A DNA stretch of 64,000 bases from Oryzias latipes. Taxonomy: Eukaryota; Chordata; Actinopteri; Beloniformes; Adrianichthyidae. The position numbers and the translations under genes were made by a program. Below, piece after piece: positions 50,537 to 62,500 of the stretch (positions within the stretch are counted from its first letter, which is position 1; every line of letters begins with the position of its first letter). Location: positions 5,275,325 through 5,339,324 of the forward strand of contig NC_019879.2 in assembly GCF_002234675.1 (NCBI RefSeq), written 5' to 3'. The notes below the pieces were generated by a model. It worked only from the letters and a program-made list of their open reading frames with translations. It was not told where the DNA came from and did not search any database.

Positions 50537-53500
50537 GTGAGTTTTTGCCTAAAGGGGACGTTTAGCCTTGTTTCTTTCATCTTGACAGTTGAGTTAGCTT
50601 GTTGGCTACACTGACTCGTTTAGCTCTTATAACGAAACTAGCTGCCCTCTCTCATGAAGCCGCTTGACGTTCCTTTCACAAATGCCAATTATGTTTTTTA
50701 CTAAATCGTTTTTAAACTTACTTTTGTGTATGCTATTAGTCAGGATGATGAAAGCAGAATTATTATATCCCTCTAGCTTGTAGCTGAAATGATAACCAGG
50801 CCAAGCTAACGAGGTAACGTCACGGCTAGTTGTTCTTGTTGCTGCAGTTTTCGGGAGGATCATGTTATGATGTTCCTTGTTTTAGACTTGCTATTTTCAC
50901 TGTTTTCACTATAAAACCTTTAGGTTATGTTTGGGGGCTGGGTCAGGTTACCATTCACAATTCCCTTGGTGTCTTCATTCCACTTATGATGATGGTGGAG
51001 GGCTATTTGGGGGCCAGTGGCATTTTTTTTCTACAGACACTGCTCCGTTTTTAGCATCTTGAGATGACCCTGTGCACCAGTTCACAGAATATTACCTACC
51101 TGGAGGACAGGCTGAGAAAATGAGTGTTTAGAGTCACAGACAACAGATCCAGTGGATTAAGTTGTTTTTGGACTCTTTATTCTAAGAAACAGAAGAAGCA
51201 ATGTCATAGTAAATAACAAGTTTTAAGCAAGATAAAGCTATTTTGATTATAATTTTCCAGTAATATCCCCCGTTGTGTAAATAAGCATAATGATTAGCTT
51301 TACAAACAGCATATATTTATGTACCCATTGAATAACAAACAGCAGAAGCAAACAGATGCAAACTTAAACTTGAAGCTGCATGTAATTAATACCTTAAGCT
51401 GCTTCCGGTGTTTTCTTGTTTATCATCTATGGTTTTGTGTTTTTAATAAATGTGTACTGAGACTATCTTCAAAAAGAGTTACAAATGCATGAAACTTGAA
51501 GCATCCAGAACTCTTTCTCTGTCCTGTTAGAGCAGGACTGTGTTGTTGACTTACACGGATCACGCTGGTGTTTGCCTTGTGGGGCTGTAGTTGAGTATTG
51601 AAAGTTAAGTTTTGCTTAAACTAAAACTCCATCACTGCTGTTTACATTATTGCTTTAGAGTAAAGCACAAACATTTTTTCTTTTTAGATATTGTGTGTTG
51701 AGACGTTTAGTGGGTTGAGGGGTTTCAATTCCAGGCTAAACACTCCTTGTTTCTATGGGCAAAACTTTCGCCCTTTGACTACTTTGAATTGTACGATAGA
51801 ATTAAGTCAGCTGGTGTTAAAAAAACAGTGTTTGTTTTTCTGTATGAATTGCCTGACTTGTGCTGTTCCAAGTGTCGTCAGTGCTTTGCAGCACTTAAGT
51901 GTTCATGTTTCGTCATTGCTGCTGCGCCTCCTCATGTGGTGTTATGAGTGTGATGATTAGATGGACGTTTGTTAAAATGAAAGCTCTCACTGTCTGAAAA
52001 TGCAGAAATGTTTTTGTTTAGAAGACCAAAATAGTGGCTGTACTGCAACCATTTTTTTTGTTGGATAGTGTCGTGTCTGCACAGTTGACAATACATTAAA
52101 ACGCCTTAATACTATTTTTAACAATGGATCTTTGAATTATATACTCAAATAGTTGCACTGATTTTAAAAGGGCCTTATTTAAGTGGAACCTAGAATAATA
52201 AGTGCTTTGAAAGAACTGTGTTTTAAAAAACTGACTTTGTCATTTCAGCTTTATAGTCCCAGCATGAAACTCCAACAGCATTGCAGCTACAGACACAAAA
52301 TCTTCCACAATGATTTCATTTAAAAGCCATTTTTTCAATCATACAGTTAGTAATCTAGGCAGAAAAGACCAAGATATGAAATTTAATTTGATAGGTAAAA
52401 TTGTAATACGTTGAGATTTTACTTGAAACGTTTTAGTGATCCAGCTCTCGTTCTTTTATTTTAAAATTCACCCTGACCGTTATTTATTTCCTTCACCATT
52501 GACCATAAGTGAGAACTGGACTGAGTGACCCCTCCCTCCTCGCGTTGCAGGACGTACTCGTTGCCAAAATCCCATAGATTTCTATTGTGAAATAAACAGC
52601 TATTACTCAGATATGTTTGTCAGAACAACCGTTCTTTCCCTACTAGCTTTTTTAATGTATTTGCGAATCCTAATTTGTTTCATGGTATTTCTGTGGTGCA
52701 AGTTATTCATGTTATCAACTGACCAATCAGATGCCTCAATAAAAATATGTGGTTCCTACTGGCCCCAACGTTCAAAACGTTTGACAGTTTTTGTGTAGCC
52801 CGCCTTCAAGTGGTAGGCGTGCGGACTTCCATTGAGCTCACTCCTGATTGATGTGTGGTTGCCATAGAAACATTGAATCAGGCCGACTCGCACCAATCAC
52901 TGGTTACTCATCATTTCTGGCTCCAACCCGTCGACGCTCGTATCGCGACAAGATGGCAACTGAATTGACTTCATTTGGTTTGAACCAGAAGTAAACCATT
53001 TTCTATGGCATCACGCTCACTCGGTCCAGTTTTCATATACAGTCAATGGATGAAGTCTTTACTTTGTTTTGGAAGTGAGGTTTATTTTGAAGCACAAGTT
53101 TGTTAGAGTAAACTCAAAGGCGGTTTTTTTTTTTTTAGCAATGCTGGTTTTTGACCCAGTTCTTAATGTAACAACACGTCTTGCCTCCCTTTGTCTGATT
53201 GCAGGTGCAGGAGATCACAACTTGTTCACATCTCTTTATACATCATTGGCTCAACAACTTCCCAGGGAGCCAATGGAGTGGAGGAGGTGAGCTCTGCATT
53301 TTTCTTTCATGACAAAATAGCCGACAATGCGAGGACATTTTCATCAAGAACTGCTTCGATTTTTGAGTGATAAGAAAGACAGCCTTGCTACAGACTTAAG
53401 GGAGATAAATGTGGGTAAACGCAGCTTAAAGCAATGTATTTAAAAAAATAAAGAATGTTTGGGTTTCATAAATGATTACAGAAAGAGGAAGTGTTGGATC

Positions 53501-56500
53501 CATCTAGGAAGAGGCATTCTTTTTTGAGTTTGAAGCTTTGAGACTTTTAAATCTTCAGTTTTTTAGTTAGGCTTTTTTTTCCCTATGTTATTACTCTGAA
53601 ATCTCCCAGATCCACTATTTGCTAGAGACAGAAGCAGGACATGTAGAAATGGATTATGTTCGTGGCGCTTCAGCAGATTGTTACTGTTGAGAAAATATAC
53701 CTTCATTATAGAAACGCCCTGAGTGTCCTTGTAGCTTACAATGTCGTGTTCTTCAGATCGAGCCTGGCACACTGTGATCACATGATGCTCCAGTTATGCC
53801 TCATGTGCCAACTGTTCCTTTACTTTAAGATTATGGTTCATACAGATCACTAAAATCTTCGAACCTGTTACATTAGAGAGGAGATTTAGTGTCAGTGTCC
53901 TGTTATTAGGTTGTTAAATAAAAGTTCCATATTGAAGATTAGCATACTTAGGTTTACTATTGTTCTATAGTTTCTACAAACATAATAAATAAAATCTATT
54001 TAGTTATTTTATAGCAAACAAAGTGAGAATTTCAGTTAGAGCCAAAAGAATGAAAATACTCTCGACAGAAAAAGCTTTTGCAAAATGAATGTTGGCATGA
54101 AGAAATGAAGCTAAAATAAACAGCATGGCATAAATTATTTCATATTATTTAAAAGAAGTTTGTGAAAGCTCAAAATTTGCAATATTTCGTTACCAACAAA
54201 CAACAAATGTTCCTAAAAAAGCAAAAGAGCATCAGAATTTAAAAATGCCGGATGGCTTTTTAGCTTAAAAACACAAGTTGACTTATATGGAAGCGATTAT
54301 GTAGCATAAATAAAAAGCAAAGTCAAAACCAGAAATGCTTTTTCATTTTCAAAATGAAGCTGCATTTTTTGACTCAAAAATATAATGAAAAAGCAATCCA
54401 CCAAAATGCTTTTTCATTTCCTTCCTCAACACAGCTTATTCTGTCACTTAATTAAAATTAAAATGAAAATGGTATTTGACATTTCATTTTCAAGACGTTC
54501 CATGGTAAATGTGTAGCATAATTCATTTAGAAATGTCTAATTTGACCATCAAAATGGATTAATAGAAATGCTTTTTAATTTTCAAAATGAAGCTGCATTT
54601 TTTGACTCAAAATTAAAAAGAAAAAGCAATATTTCAAAATGCTTTTTCATTTCCTTCCTCAATACAGCTTATTCTGTCACTTAATTAAAATGATAAATAA
54701 AATGGTATTTGACATTTCATTTTCAAGACGTTCCATGGTAAATGTGTACCAAAATTCATTTAGAAATGTCTAATTTGACAATTAAAATGGATTAACAGAA
54801 ATGCTTTTTAATTTTCAAAATGTAGCTGCATTTTTTGACTCAAAATTAAAAAGAAAAAGCAATACTTCAAAATGCTTTTTCATTTTATACTTAAAACCGC
54901 TTATTCTGTGTCATAATTCAAACGAAAATGCAAAGAGGGGATTGCATTTGCATTTTAACATCCACCCCGCGCAAGTTGTCACAATATTCAATTCGAAAAA
55001 GCATTAGCAGAGGGGAGGCGGGGCGATGACGTCACTGCTTTCTCCGTGTGTCCGGCTGCTGACTGACGCACACACACGCACCAGGAGCAGACTGTGTTAG
55101 CGGCAGAGACGAGGGTTTTGTGATGGTTGTGAACTTCTGATGAGTTTCCACAGCTTCTCAGGACTAAGTAGCTGCATGTCCGCCTTCTGCGGTCCTCCTC
55201 CCGACGCACCGCGGACAAGCTTTGTTCTGCGGACCGCCAGCTGCCTTCGCACAGCGGAGCGCGAAGCTCCCGACGATCGCTGAAGGAGGAAATGCTGCTA
55301 CGATCTGAGAAACCATCATATGAATTTGTGTTTCCAGTGGTGTCCAGAACAAAATAAAGACTGATTCCCACATATTTACACCTTGATCTGCAGCTTCGCG
55401 GTGAATTTGCTGTTTGATTTATTAAGATCCAGGAATCCAGGTTTGAGCTGGCCAGGTCCAGCGGTTTTTGAACAGGACCCGCTTTTACGTAATCTTAATG
55501 TGAAAAATGCAGCAGAATGTTCCTTCAGCTCCCTCGCGAATCAGAAGCTGTGAATCGTAAGCCAACTTTAGCGTCGTCTGACCGCACAGATTTAAAAACA
55601 TATGATGGAGCAGAGCAGGCCGTAAAATATTAGCATAACTGTAATAAAAGCACATTATGAAGATAGTCTCCTGCAGCTTTGCGCTGAGTGAGTGTTTTTG
55701 GTCCAACCAGCAACGTTTAGCATCTAGAAATCTGCTGTCTGATGATGGAGCTCCAGCTGTCATCAAACAGTAAATTCACCGCGAAGCTGCAGATCAAGGT
55801 GTAAATATCTGTGAATTACATCAGTCTTTATTTTGTTCTGGACACCACTGGAAACACAAATTCATATGATGGTTTCTCAGATCGTAGCAGCATTTCCTCC
55901 TTCAGCGATCGTCGGGAGCTTCGCGCTCCGCTGTGCGAAGGCAGCTGGCGGTCCGCAGAACAAAGCTTGTCCGCGGTGCGTCGGGAGGAGGACCGCAGAA
56001 GGCGGACATGCAGCTACTTAGTCCTGAGAAGCTGTGGAAACTCATCAGAAGTTCACAACCATCACAAAACCCTCGTCTCTGCCGCTAACACAGTCTGCTC
56101 CTGGTGCGTGTGTGTGCGTCAGTCAGCAGCCGGACACACGGAGAAAGCAGTGACGTCATCGCCCCGCCTCCCCTCTGCTAATGCTTTTTCGAATTGAATA
56201 TTGTGACAACTTGCGCGGGGTGGATGTTAAAATGCAAATGCAATCCCCTCTTTGCATTTTCGTTTGAATTATGACACAGAATAAGCGGTTTTAAGTATAA
56301 AATGAAAAAGCATTTTGAAGTATTGCTTTTTCTTTTTAATTTTGAGTCAAAAAATGCAGCTACATTTTGAAAATTAAAAAGCATTTCTGTTAATCCATTT
56401 TAATTGTCAAATTAGACATTTCTAAATGAATTTTGGTACACATTTACCATGGAACGTCTTGAAAATGAAATGTCAAATACCATTTTATTTATCATTTTAA

Positions 56501-59500
56501 TTAAGTGACAGAATAAGCTGTATTGAGGAAGGAAATGAAAAAGCATTTTGAAATATTGCTTTTTCTTTTTAATTTTGAGTTAAAAAATGCAGCTTCATTT
56601 TGAAAATTAAAAAGCATTTCTATTAATCCATTTTGATGGTCAAATTAGACATTTCTAAATGAATTATGCTACACGTTTACCATGGAACGTCTTGAAAATG
56701 AAATGTCAAATACCATTTTCATTTTAATTTTAATTAAGTGACAGAATAAGCTGTGTTGAGGAAGGAAATGAAAAAGCATTTTGGTGGATTGCTTTTTCAT
56801 TATATTTTTGAGTCAAAAAATGCAGCTTCATTTTGAAAATGAAAAAGCATTTCTGGTTTTGACTTTGCTTTTTATTTATGCTACATAATCGCTTCCATAG
56901 ACTTATAGTGCATCTTTTATAATGTGTTTAAGACAGAAATAACCATTTTGTTTGTTTGAAAATGTTTTTAAGGTTGTTAAGTTGGCAGATTAAATTTTTT
57001 TTTTCTTATTGATGCTATAAAAAGTTAACAAAAATTACTGCTATCAAACTGACTGAGGGGAGTAAATGTTGTCAAAGGGAAGGTTTAGTATTTTCTAATG
57101 TTTTCAGAGAATCTTTACTGAGGAACAGTGTTGTTCAAAATCTACATAAAAAAACAAACCAAAATGTAGTCTTTTGAAGTTCTGGAGAGCCCTTATAACC
57201 CAGCTTTCTTGATGACGGGCCTCATTTGACACGAGTCCTAGTGAATACTGAAACTGCGGCTGTGAACTTGTCTTTGTGTGCAGGACTTACGGCCGTGCAC
57301 CAAAAATGATTCACCTCGAGGCTAATTTTGTCCAATTTAAAGAGGAGCTGCTCCCAAAGGATGGCAACAAGGCTCTTCTCACCTTTCCCTTTCTCCACAT
57401 CTACTGGACCGACTGCTGTGTGAGTAAAACACACACCAACACACACAGAGTTTACTCGCTGTCATTTTGGAAAATGTTTCAGATACTTTAGGAGGAATGC
57501 TAGAAGGCTAGTAAAGGTTTTATGATGAAAAGTTTGTACTTTTTGTGTTGGCTCAAACGGTTTGACATTGATGGCAGAAATGCATAGACCGCTCCTGATG
57601 CAGTTAATATTATATGTATTTATAAAATGTCCAAAAACGTTTTGTAAAATCAACAATTCAGAGGAATTATGTTTGAATGGTTGCTATTTAAACACCATCA
57701 TTTATACCTTTATTTTCCTATATTTACGTAACATTCTTAATTTCATATTCATTCCAGTTTTGTTATTCTAATTGTCTGCTCTATTTAAAAGAGAATTGTT
57801 TTTTCAGAACTTCAGAACTTTTTGCAATAAACTGAACTTCAGTCCGTTATTTTTTCATCTATAAAAAAACTTGATGCCTTTACTTTGAAAATGTGAACCT
57901 TCGTCGACACTTTGACAGTAATGGATGCTGGTTGTTTAGTTTATTTATACGCCTAAAATCCAAGTGTATATTTTTTTTGCAATGCAACTACATTTAGAAA
58001 TATCGCATCTGAACAAACTTGTACGTTACAAATATTTGTACTCGCTTTTTCATTTTGTGAATATCCGAGTATTCAGATACTCACTACGGCTCTAGTTTTT
58101 TAGAAGCGGAAACTGTATTCCATTATCAGGATTGTGTCAGCTCGTCTCCATTATCACTGGAAGGGAACTGGTTCACTCTGTGTTTTCCAAATGTCACAGA
58201 TCCAGACAGAAGTTTATAAGGATTTATTCAAGGGTTCGGGTGGATACTCTGTTCTGATTGGCTGCTGGGTGTGAATTGAGTAAGGGTTAATGGCCGCCGA
58301 CGTTATCAGAAATTAACGAACGCCGTGGAAGCCTGAATGCGGCGGACGGTTCACTTCGCGGAAGGCTTCTGTGGCCTGTGTCAATTTCTGAAAATGTACA
58401 CTTCATCCCTGACAGAGTGATGAAGACCTTCCAGCATTAATATAAAGGGTAAACAGGGCATTATTTTAGTGTCCACCATTCTGTGGACGTACTTCTCATG
58501 GGAATAACGGTGAAGAAAATCAGCGCAAAGCAGGAACTCACTGCTGCTGACTGTGCAGCAGGTCCGCTTGAGGAAGTTCTGTCATCAGCTCGGACTGCAT
58601 GAGAACTGCTGTGTTGCGGTAATGAACCTGTGCTGTTGTTGGCTTGGACCCTCCAGGACTTTTAGAGTAGCTCTTTGACTCTCTAAAAAAAAAAAAGTGT
58701 AAAATTCATCTCATTCCTGTTCTGATTTCTCATTGAAAGTCCAAGCAGCATTTAGGTTCTTGTCTGAGCGACTGCAGTGTCCTCAGTCACAGTTCAGTCA
58801 GGTGAGACTCGCCAGATTTGATCATTTAAACTAATTGCAAAAAGTGTTAGTTTAGGGCAAACATGCTTTTGGTCAAACGCAATTCTTTTAAAAAAACACA
58901 AAATGGCTACTAAACATTGAATATCCACCACAATTCACTACAATAAGGATGTTTGGCTCAAAGCTCAGAGTCCAGCTCCAAACCCTTTTCTTGTCCAGTT
59001 TTCTTACTCTCTTGAGTCTTATATAACAAGTGACTCATGCTGACGTCCACCTCTGCTTTTTCCAGCTAAATTAGAACAAATGCTCACAACAAGCATCAGT
59101 CAGTAACGCCAGTGACATCAGTATCTTATCGTAGAGCAGGTTTTCTTAATGGGGAAGTGTACAGTTGTTGGTGAGCTGTTGTTGTTTCCTTGTTCTTCAG
59201 CAATCCTGTGATTATCCACAACAGACGTGCCGCTTACAGGAAAAGCCATACACCTCAGTGGTTAACAGTTTCATGTCAGCTAGTTAATCCCATCTGGATC
59301 TGATGGGACTGCTTGTTGATGTCTGTGTCCACAGTTTAAGGTGTTTGTCAGCTATGCTAGTGTTTTGCAGTTGTTCTCTTCTTTGTGTGATCTCACATCA
59401 GCCCATAATGTTGAGATCAGGGCTCTAAAGAGGTCACACCATCTGTTGCCAGACTTTTTGCCCTTCTTATGGCTGAAAATAGCTCTGAAGTCTGGTCCCG

Positions 59501-62500
59501 TTTGGGGTCGCAGGTCAGCTCAGGTGCCTCCTTGGCCATATTGTGTAATGCAGCGTCAGGTTGTTTTTTTTTAATGCGTGGAAAATAAAGTTAATTTTAG
59601 AAGCAGAAAATGTGGCATTCTGCAGGACACAGAGGCCTATAAGAGCTCGGTAAAGGAGGACATGCTGCGCTGGCACAACAGCCTGAGGACCCACGGGTCA
59701 GCAGACTGGGTCATCATCGTCGTCGAGTCCAATGACACCAAGAAGAAGAACAAAACCAACATCCTTCCTCGGTCTTCCATTGTGGACAAGATCCGCAGTG
59801 ACTTCTGTAACAAGCAGAATGACAGGTCAGAAGACGGAGCTTTATGAACGTGATGCCTCTGGGTGAGACGGGGGCGGCTCCAGCAGTTATTTTAAACAAT
59901 GCAACGTTTCTGCCCTGTGATCCAGGTGTGTGGTGCTGTCTGACCCTCTGAAGGACTCTTCCCGGTCACAGGAATCCTGGAACTCTTTGCTGCTGAAATT
60001 GCGAACCCTCCTCCTCATGTCCTTCACGAAGAACTTGGGCCGCTTTGAAGACGACATGCGCACGCTCCGAGAGAAACGCACCCAGCCTGGCTGGAGCTTC
60101 TGCGAATACTTCATGGTCCAGGTAACAAGAAGAAATACAGACCACCTAAGGTTGAAGTAGGAATCACCACCTGTTTGGAAAAAATACACCTACTGTTAAA
60201 CCTACTGCATTTTTATGTAAGCACAAAAACGTGGTGTCATGTGACTCTTGGGTATTCTGTGTTGTCCCGCTCACACTCTTTTTGTGAATGATTGTGTAGG
60301 AGGAGCTGGCCTTTGTGTTTGAGATGCTGCAGCAGTTTGAGGACGCTTTGGTCCAGTACGATGAACTAGATGCTCTTTTTACTCAGTATGTTCTTAACTT
60401 TGGAGCAGGAGGTACGTCAACGCAACCTGATTGTTGATTTCATCATATTTCTACTTACATTACGATAAGGAAGCCTTCGAGTTCCTGCAATTTCTCCCAT
60501 GTCTTTGGTTTTGTTCATAGATACAGCCAACTGGCTCGGCTCATTCTGCGCTCCAGTCCGTAACTGGAGTGGTTTGCTTCTCCGTCGGCCCATCGACATG
60601 GAAAAGAGGGATAGTATTCAACATGAAGAAGCCAGCCTGTTAGATCTGAGAAGCTACCTGTTCTCCCGTCAGTGCACTTTACTCATCTTCCTCCAGAGAC
60701 CCTGGGAAGTCACACAGAGAGCCTTAGAGCTTCTCCACAACTGTGTGCAGGAGTTACGTCTGTTGGAGGTGGGCAGGGTCAAAGCACGTTTTATTTCTCG
60801 TGTTGTGTTGTGCCGTCCCGCTCCTCCTAAAGAGCTTTTGTTCCCGTCGGTCAGGTGTCCGTCGTGGATGGGGCTCTGGACTGCTGGGTGTTCCTCAGCT
60901 GTTTGGAGGTTCTCCACAGGATTGAGGGCTGCTGCGATCAGGCTCAGTTAGCTGCAAACTCCTCTCATACTGTCGGCCTTTGGGCCTACGCTACAGATAA
61001 GGTAAAAACACCCTATGACAAATCTGTCATAGGCAGAGATCCTGCAAGCCTCCAATCAATAAATAAAACATTCATAAATCATAAGTCGAACAAATGAGCT
61101 TCCAAACATTTGGAGCGTTATCAATAAACATTCAGCTAACCAGTTCAACTAACTTTTATCGCCCTTCACTTGTTGCACTTTATGCTCACTTTGACTTTAA
61201 TCTCTTAAATTTACGAGATTCTTTCTTTCTTTTTTTTCTTCTCGTAGATTTACGAGTTTAAACTCTGTCGTAGATTTGAAAATTGATTTTCCGTATTTTC
61301 CCGACCATAGGGTTATAGGGTGCAGTCTCAGTTATGGGGGATTTTTCAGTATTTGACATATACAATAGGGCGCGGGCGCGTTAACACATACCGGTAAAAC
61401 ACGCATGCTAGTGTTGTACCTTTCCTGCGATGACGACTGTGGTCGGAAGACACAGGGGACATCCTTTCCAGGGCCGAAGGCGGATCTTCCTTCAGGGTTC
61501 ACTTCCTCATTGGGACCCTCAGAGCCTCCAGAACAGGTTAATAAAAGAACCAGTCTCTGTTTTTTTGGAGGAAACCTATTTTTTTTATTCTTCGTAACTG
61601 AGTAACACAAATGGAATGCGCGCTCACACACTCGCGCTGAGCGCTTTGCCCCTCTCCCTCCGGCACACGCCGGATTCAGTACACACACACACATATTCTA
61701 CAACACTTGTGTGTTTAAAAAAGAGCGGGAGCAAAACTGAGTTGGTTGGGATTTATTTTTCATTTTTTCAGGGTTAATTTCTATCAAACACGGCAGTTCC
61801 CTTTCCTCATCGTCAGAATCCATCTTGTTGCCTCCTCATAAATGATAACGGCTTTTCTGCACTTCGAAAGCAGTGCAAGCAGACACGTTTGCCCAAGCTT
61901 CTACAATCCATTCACAAACTCACCCAGCGCTGCCTCCCACAACAATAAAAGACAACTTTTCCTGCCCCGTTGTGCGTATCCTACCGCACTGCTCCCGTTC
62001 TTCTCAACATTGTGACTCACCGGGATCTCAAAATTGAGCGGCACCCTCATCCATGTTAGTGATTTGACTGGTCTGGATGTGTTTGTCAGCGATCTTTTTA
62101 CTGCAGTATGAGTGGAACATGAACAGCTTTTCATTGTAATCCGCTGGAAGTCACTGCGGCACCGTAATCCTCGCCCAGATGGAAAAGTGATGGCGTTTCA
62201 AGCGAAAGTGAAAGCGTTATTGCCCTCAGTGGAATGGTGACTGCAGAGAAGCTTCTCCAAACTGATCTCTAATCATTAATCCATCACTCGAGTCATCTTT
62301 TTTCCGCAGAAACTCAGGGTCTTCTTGACCGTTGGAGTTCGTTTTCCAGCTTCCTCCACTTGCGAACTTTGGATTCATTCATCTTGAAATCCCTGCAGCT
62401 GCTCCCATGTTCCTCCGCGGAGCTGATAGCTTGCAGTTAAAATATGTCTCCTACGCCCTACAACAACATATTAGGCGCACCACCTCATGAAGCGCCCCCT

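Larger units (their letters stand above)
54286..56899. mobile_element. 2.6-kb near-perfect palindromic (foldback) element in TRAPPC10 intron 2
   Basis: The left arm (54,286 to about 55,418) and right arm (about 55,762-56,899) are inverted copies with only a few differences in over 1.1 kb, enclosing about 343 bp of unique sequence. The element starts TATGGAAGCGATTATGTAGC and ends GCTACATAATCGCTTCCATA. Both flanks are GACTTA (54,280-54,285 and 56,900-56,905), a perfect 6-bp target duplication. Each outer arm has about three tandem units of roughly 230 bp rich in AAAAAGCA and GAAATGCTTTTT. Each inner arm has a GC-rich module with GAGGCGGGGCGATGACGTCA. Identical open frames on both strands come from the arms and are not credible genes. 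No transposase is present, so it is non-autonomous. Confidence 0.9.

Noticed and set aside
54801-56384. Identical open frames on opposite strands (for example 54,801-55,007 plus and 56,178-56,384 minus; 54,988-55,371 minus and 55,811-56,197 plus)
   Set aside because: They arise from the two arms of the palindrome. None has a domain, and their composition follows the repeat units.
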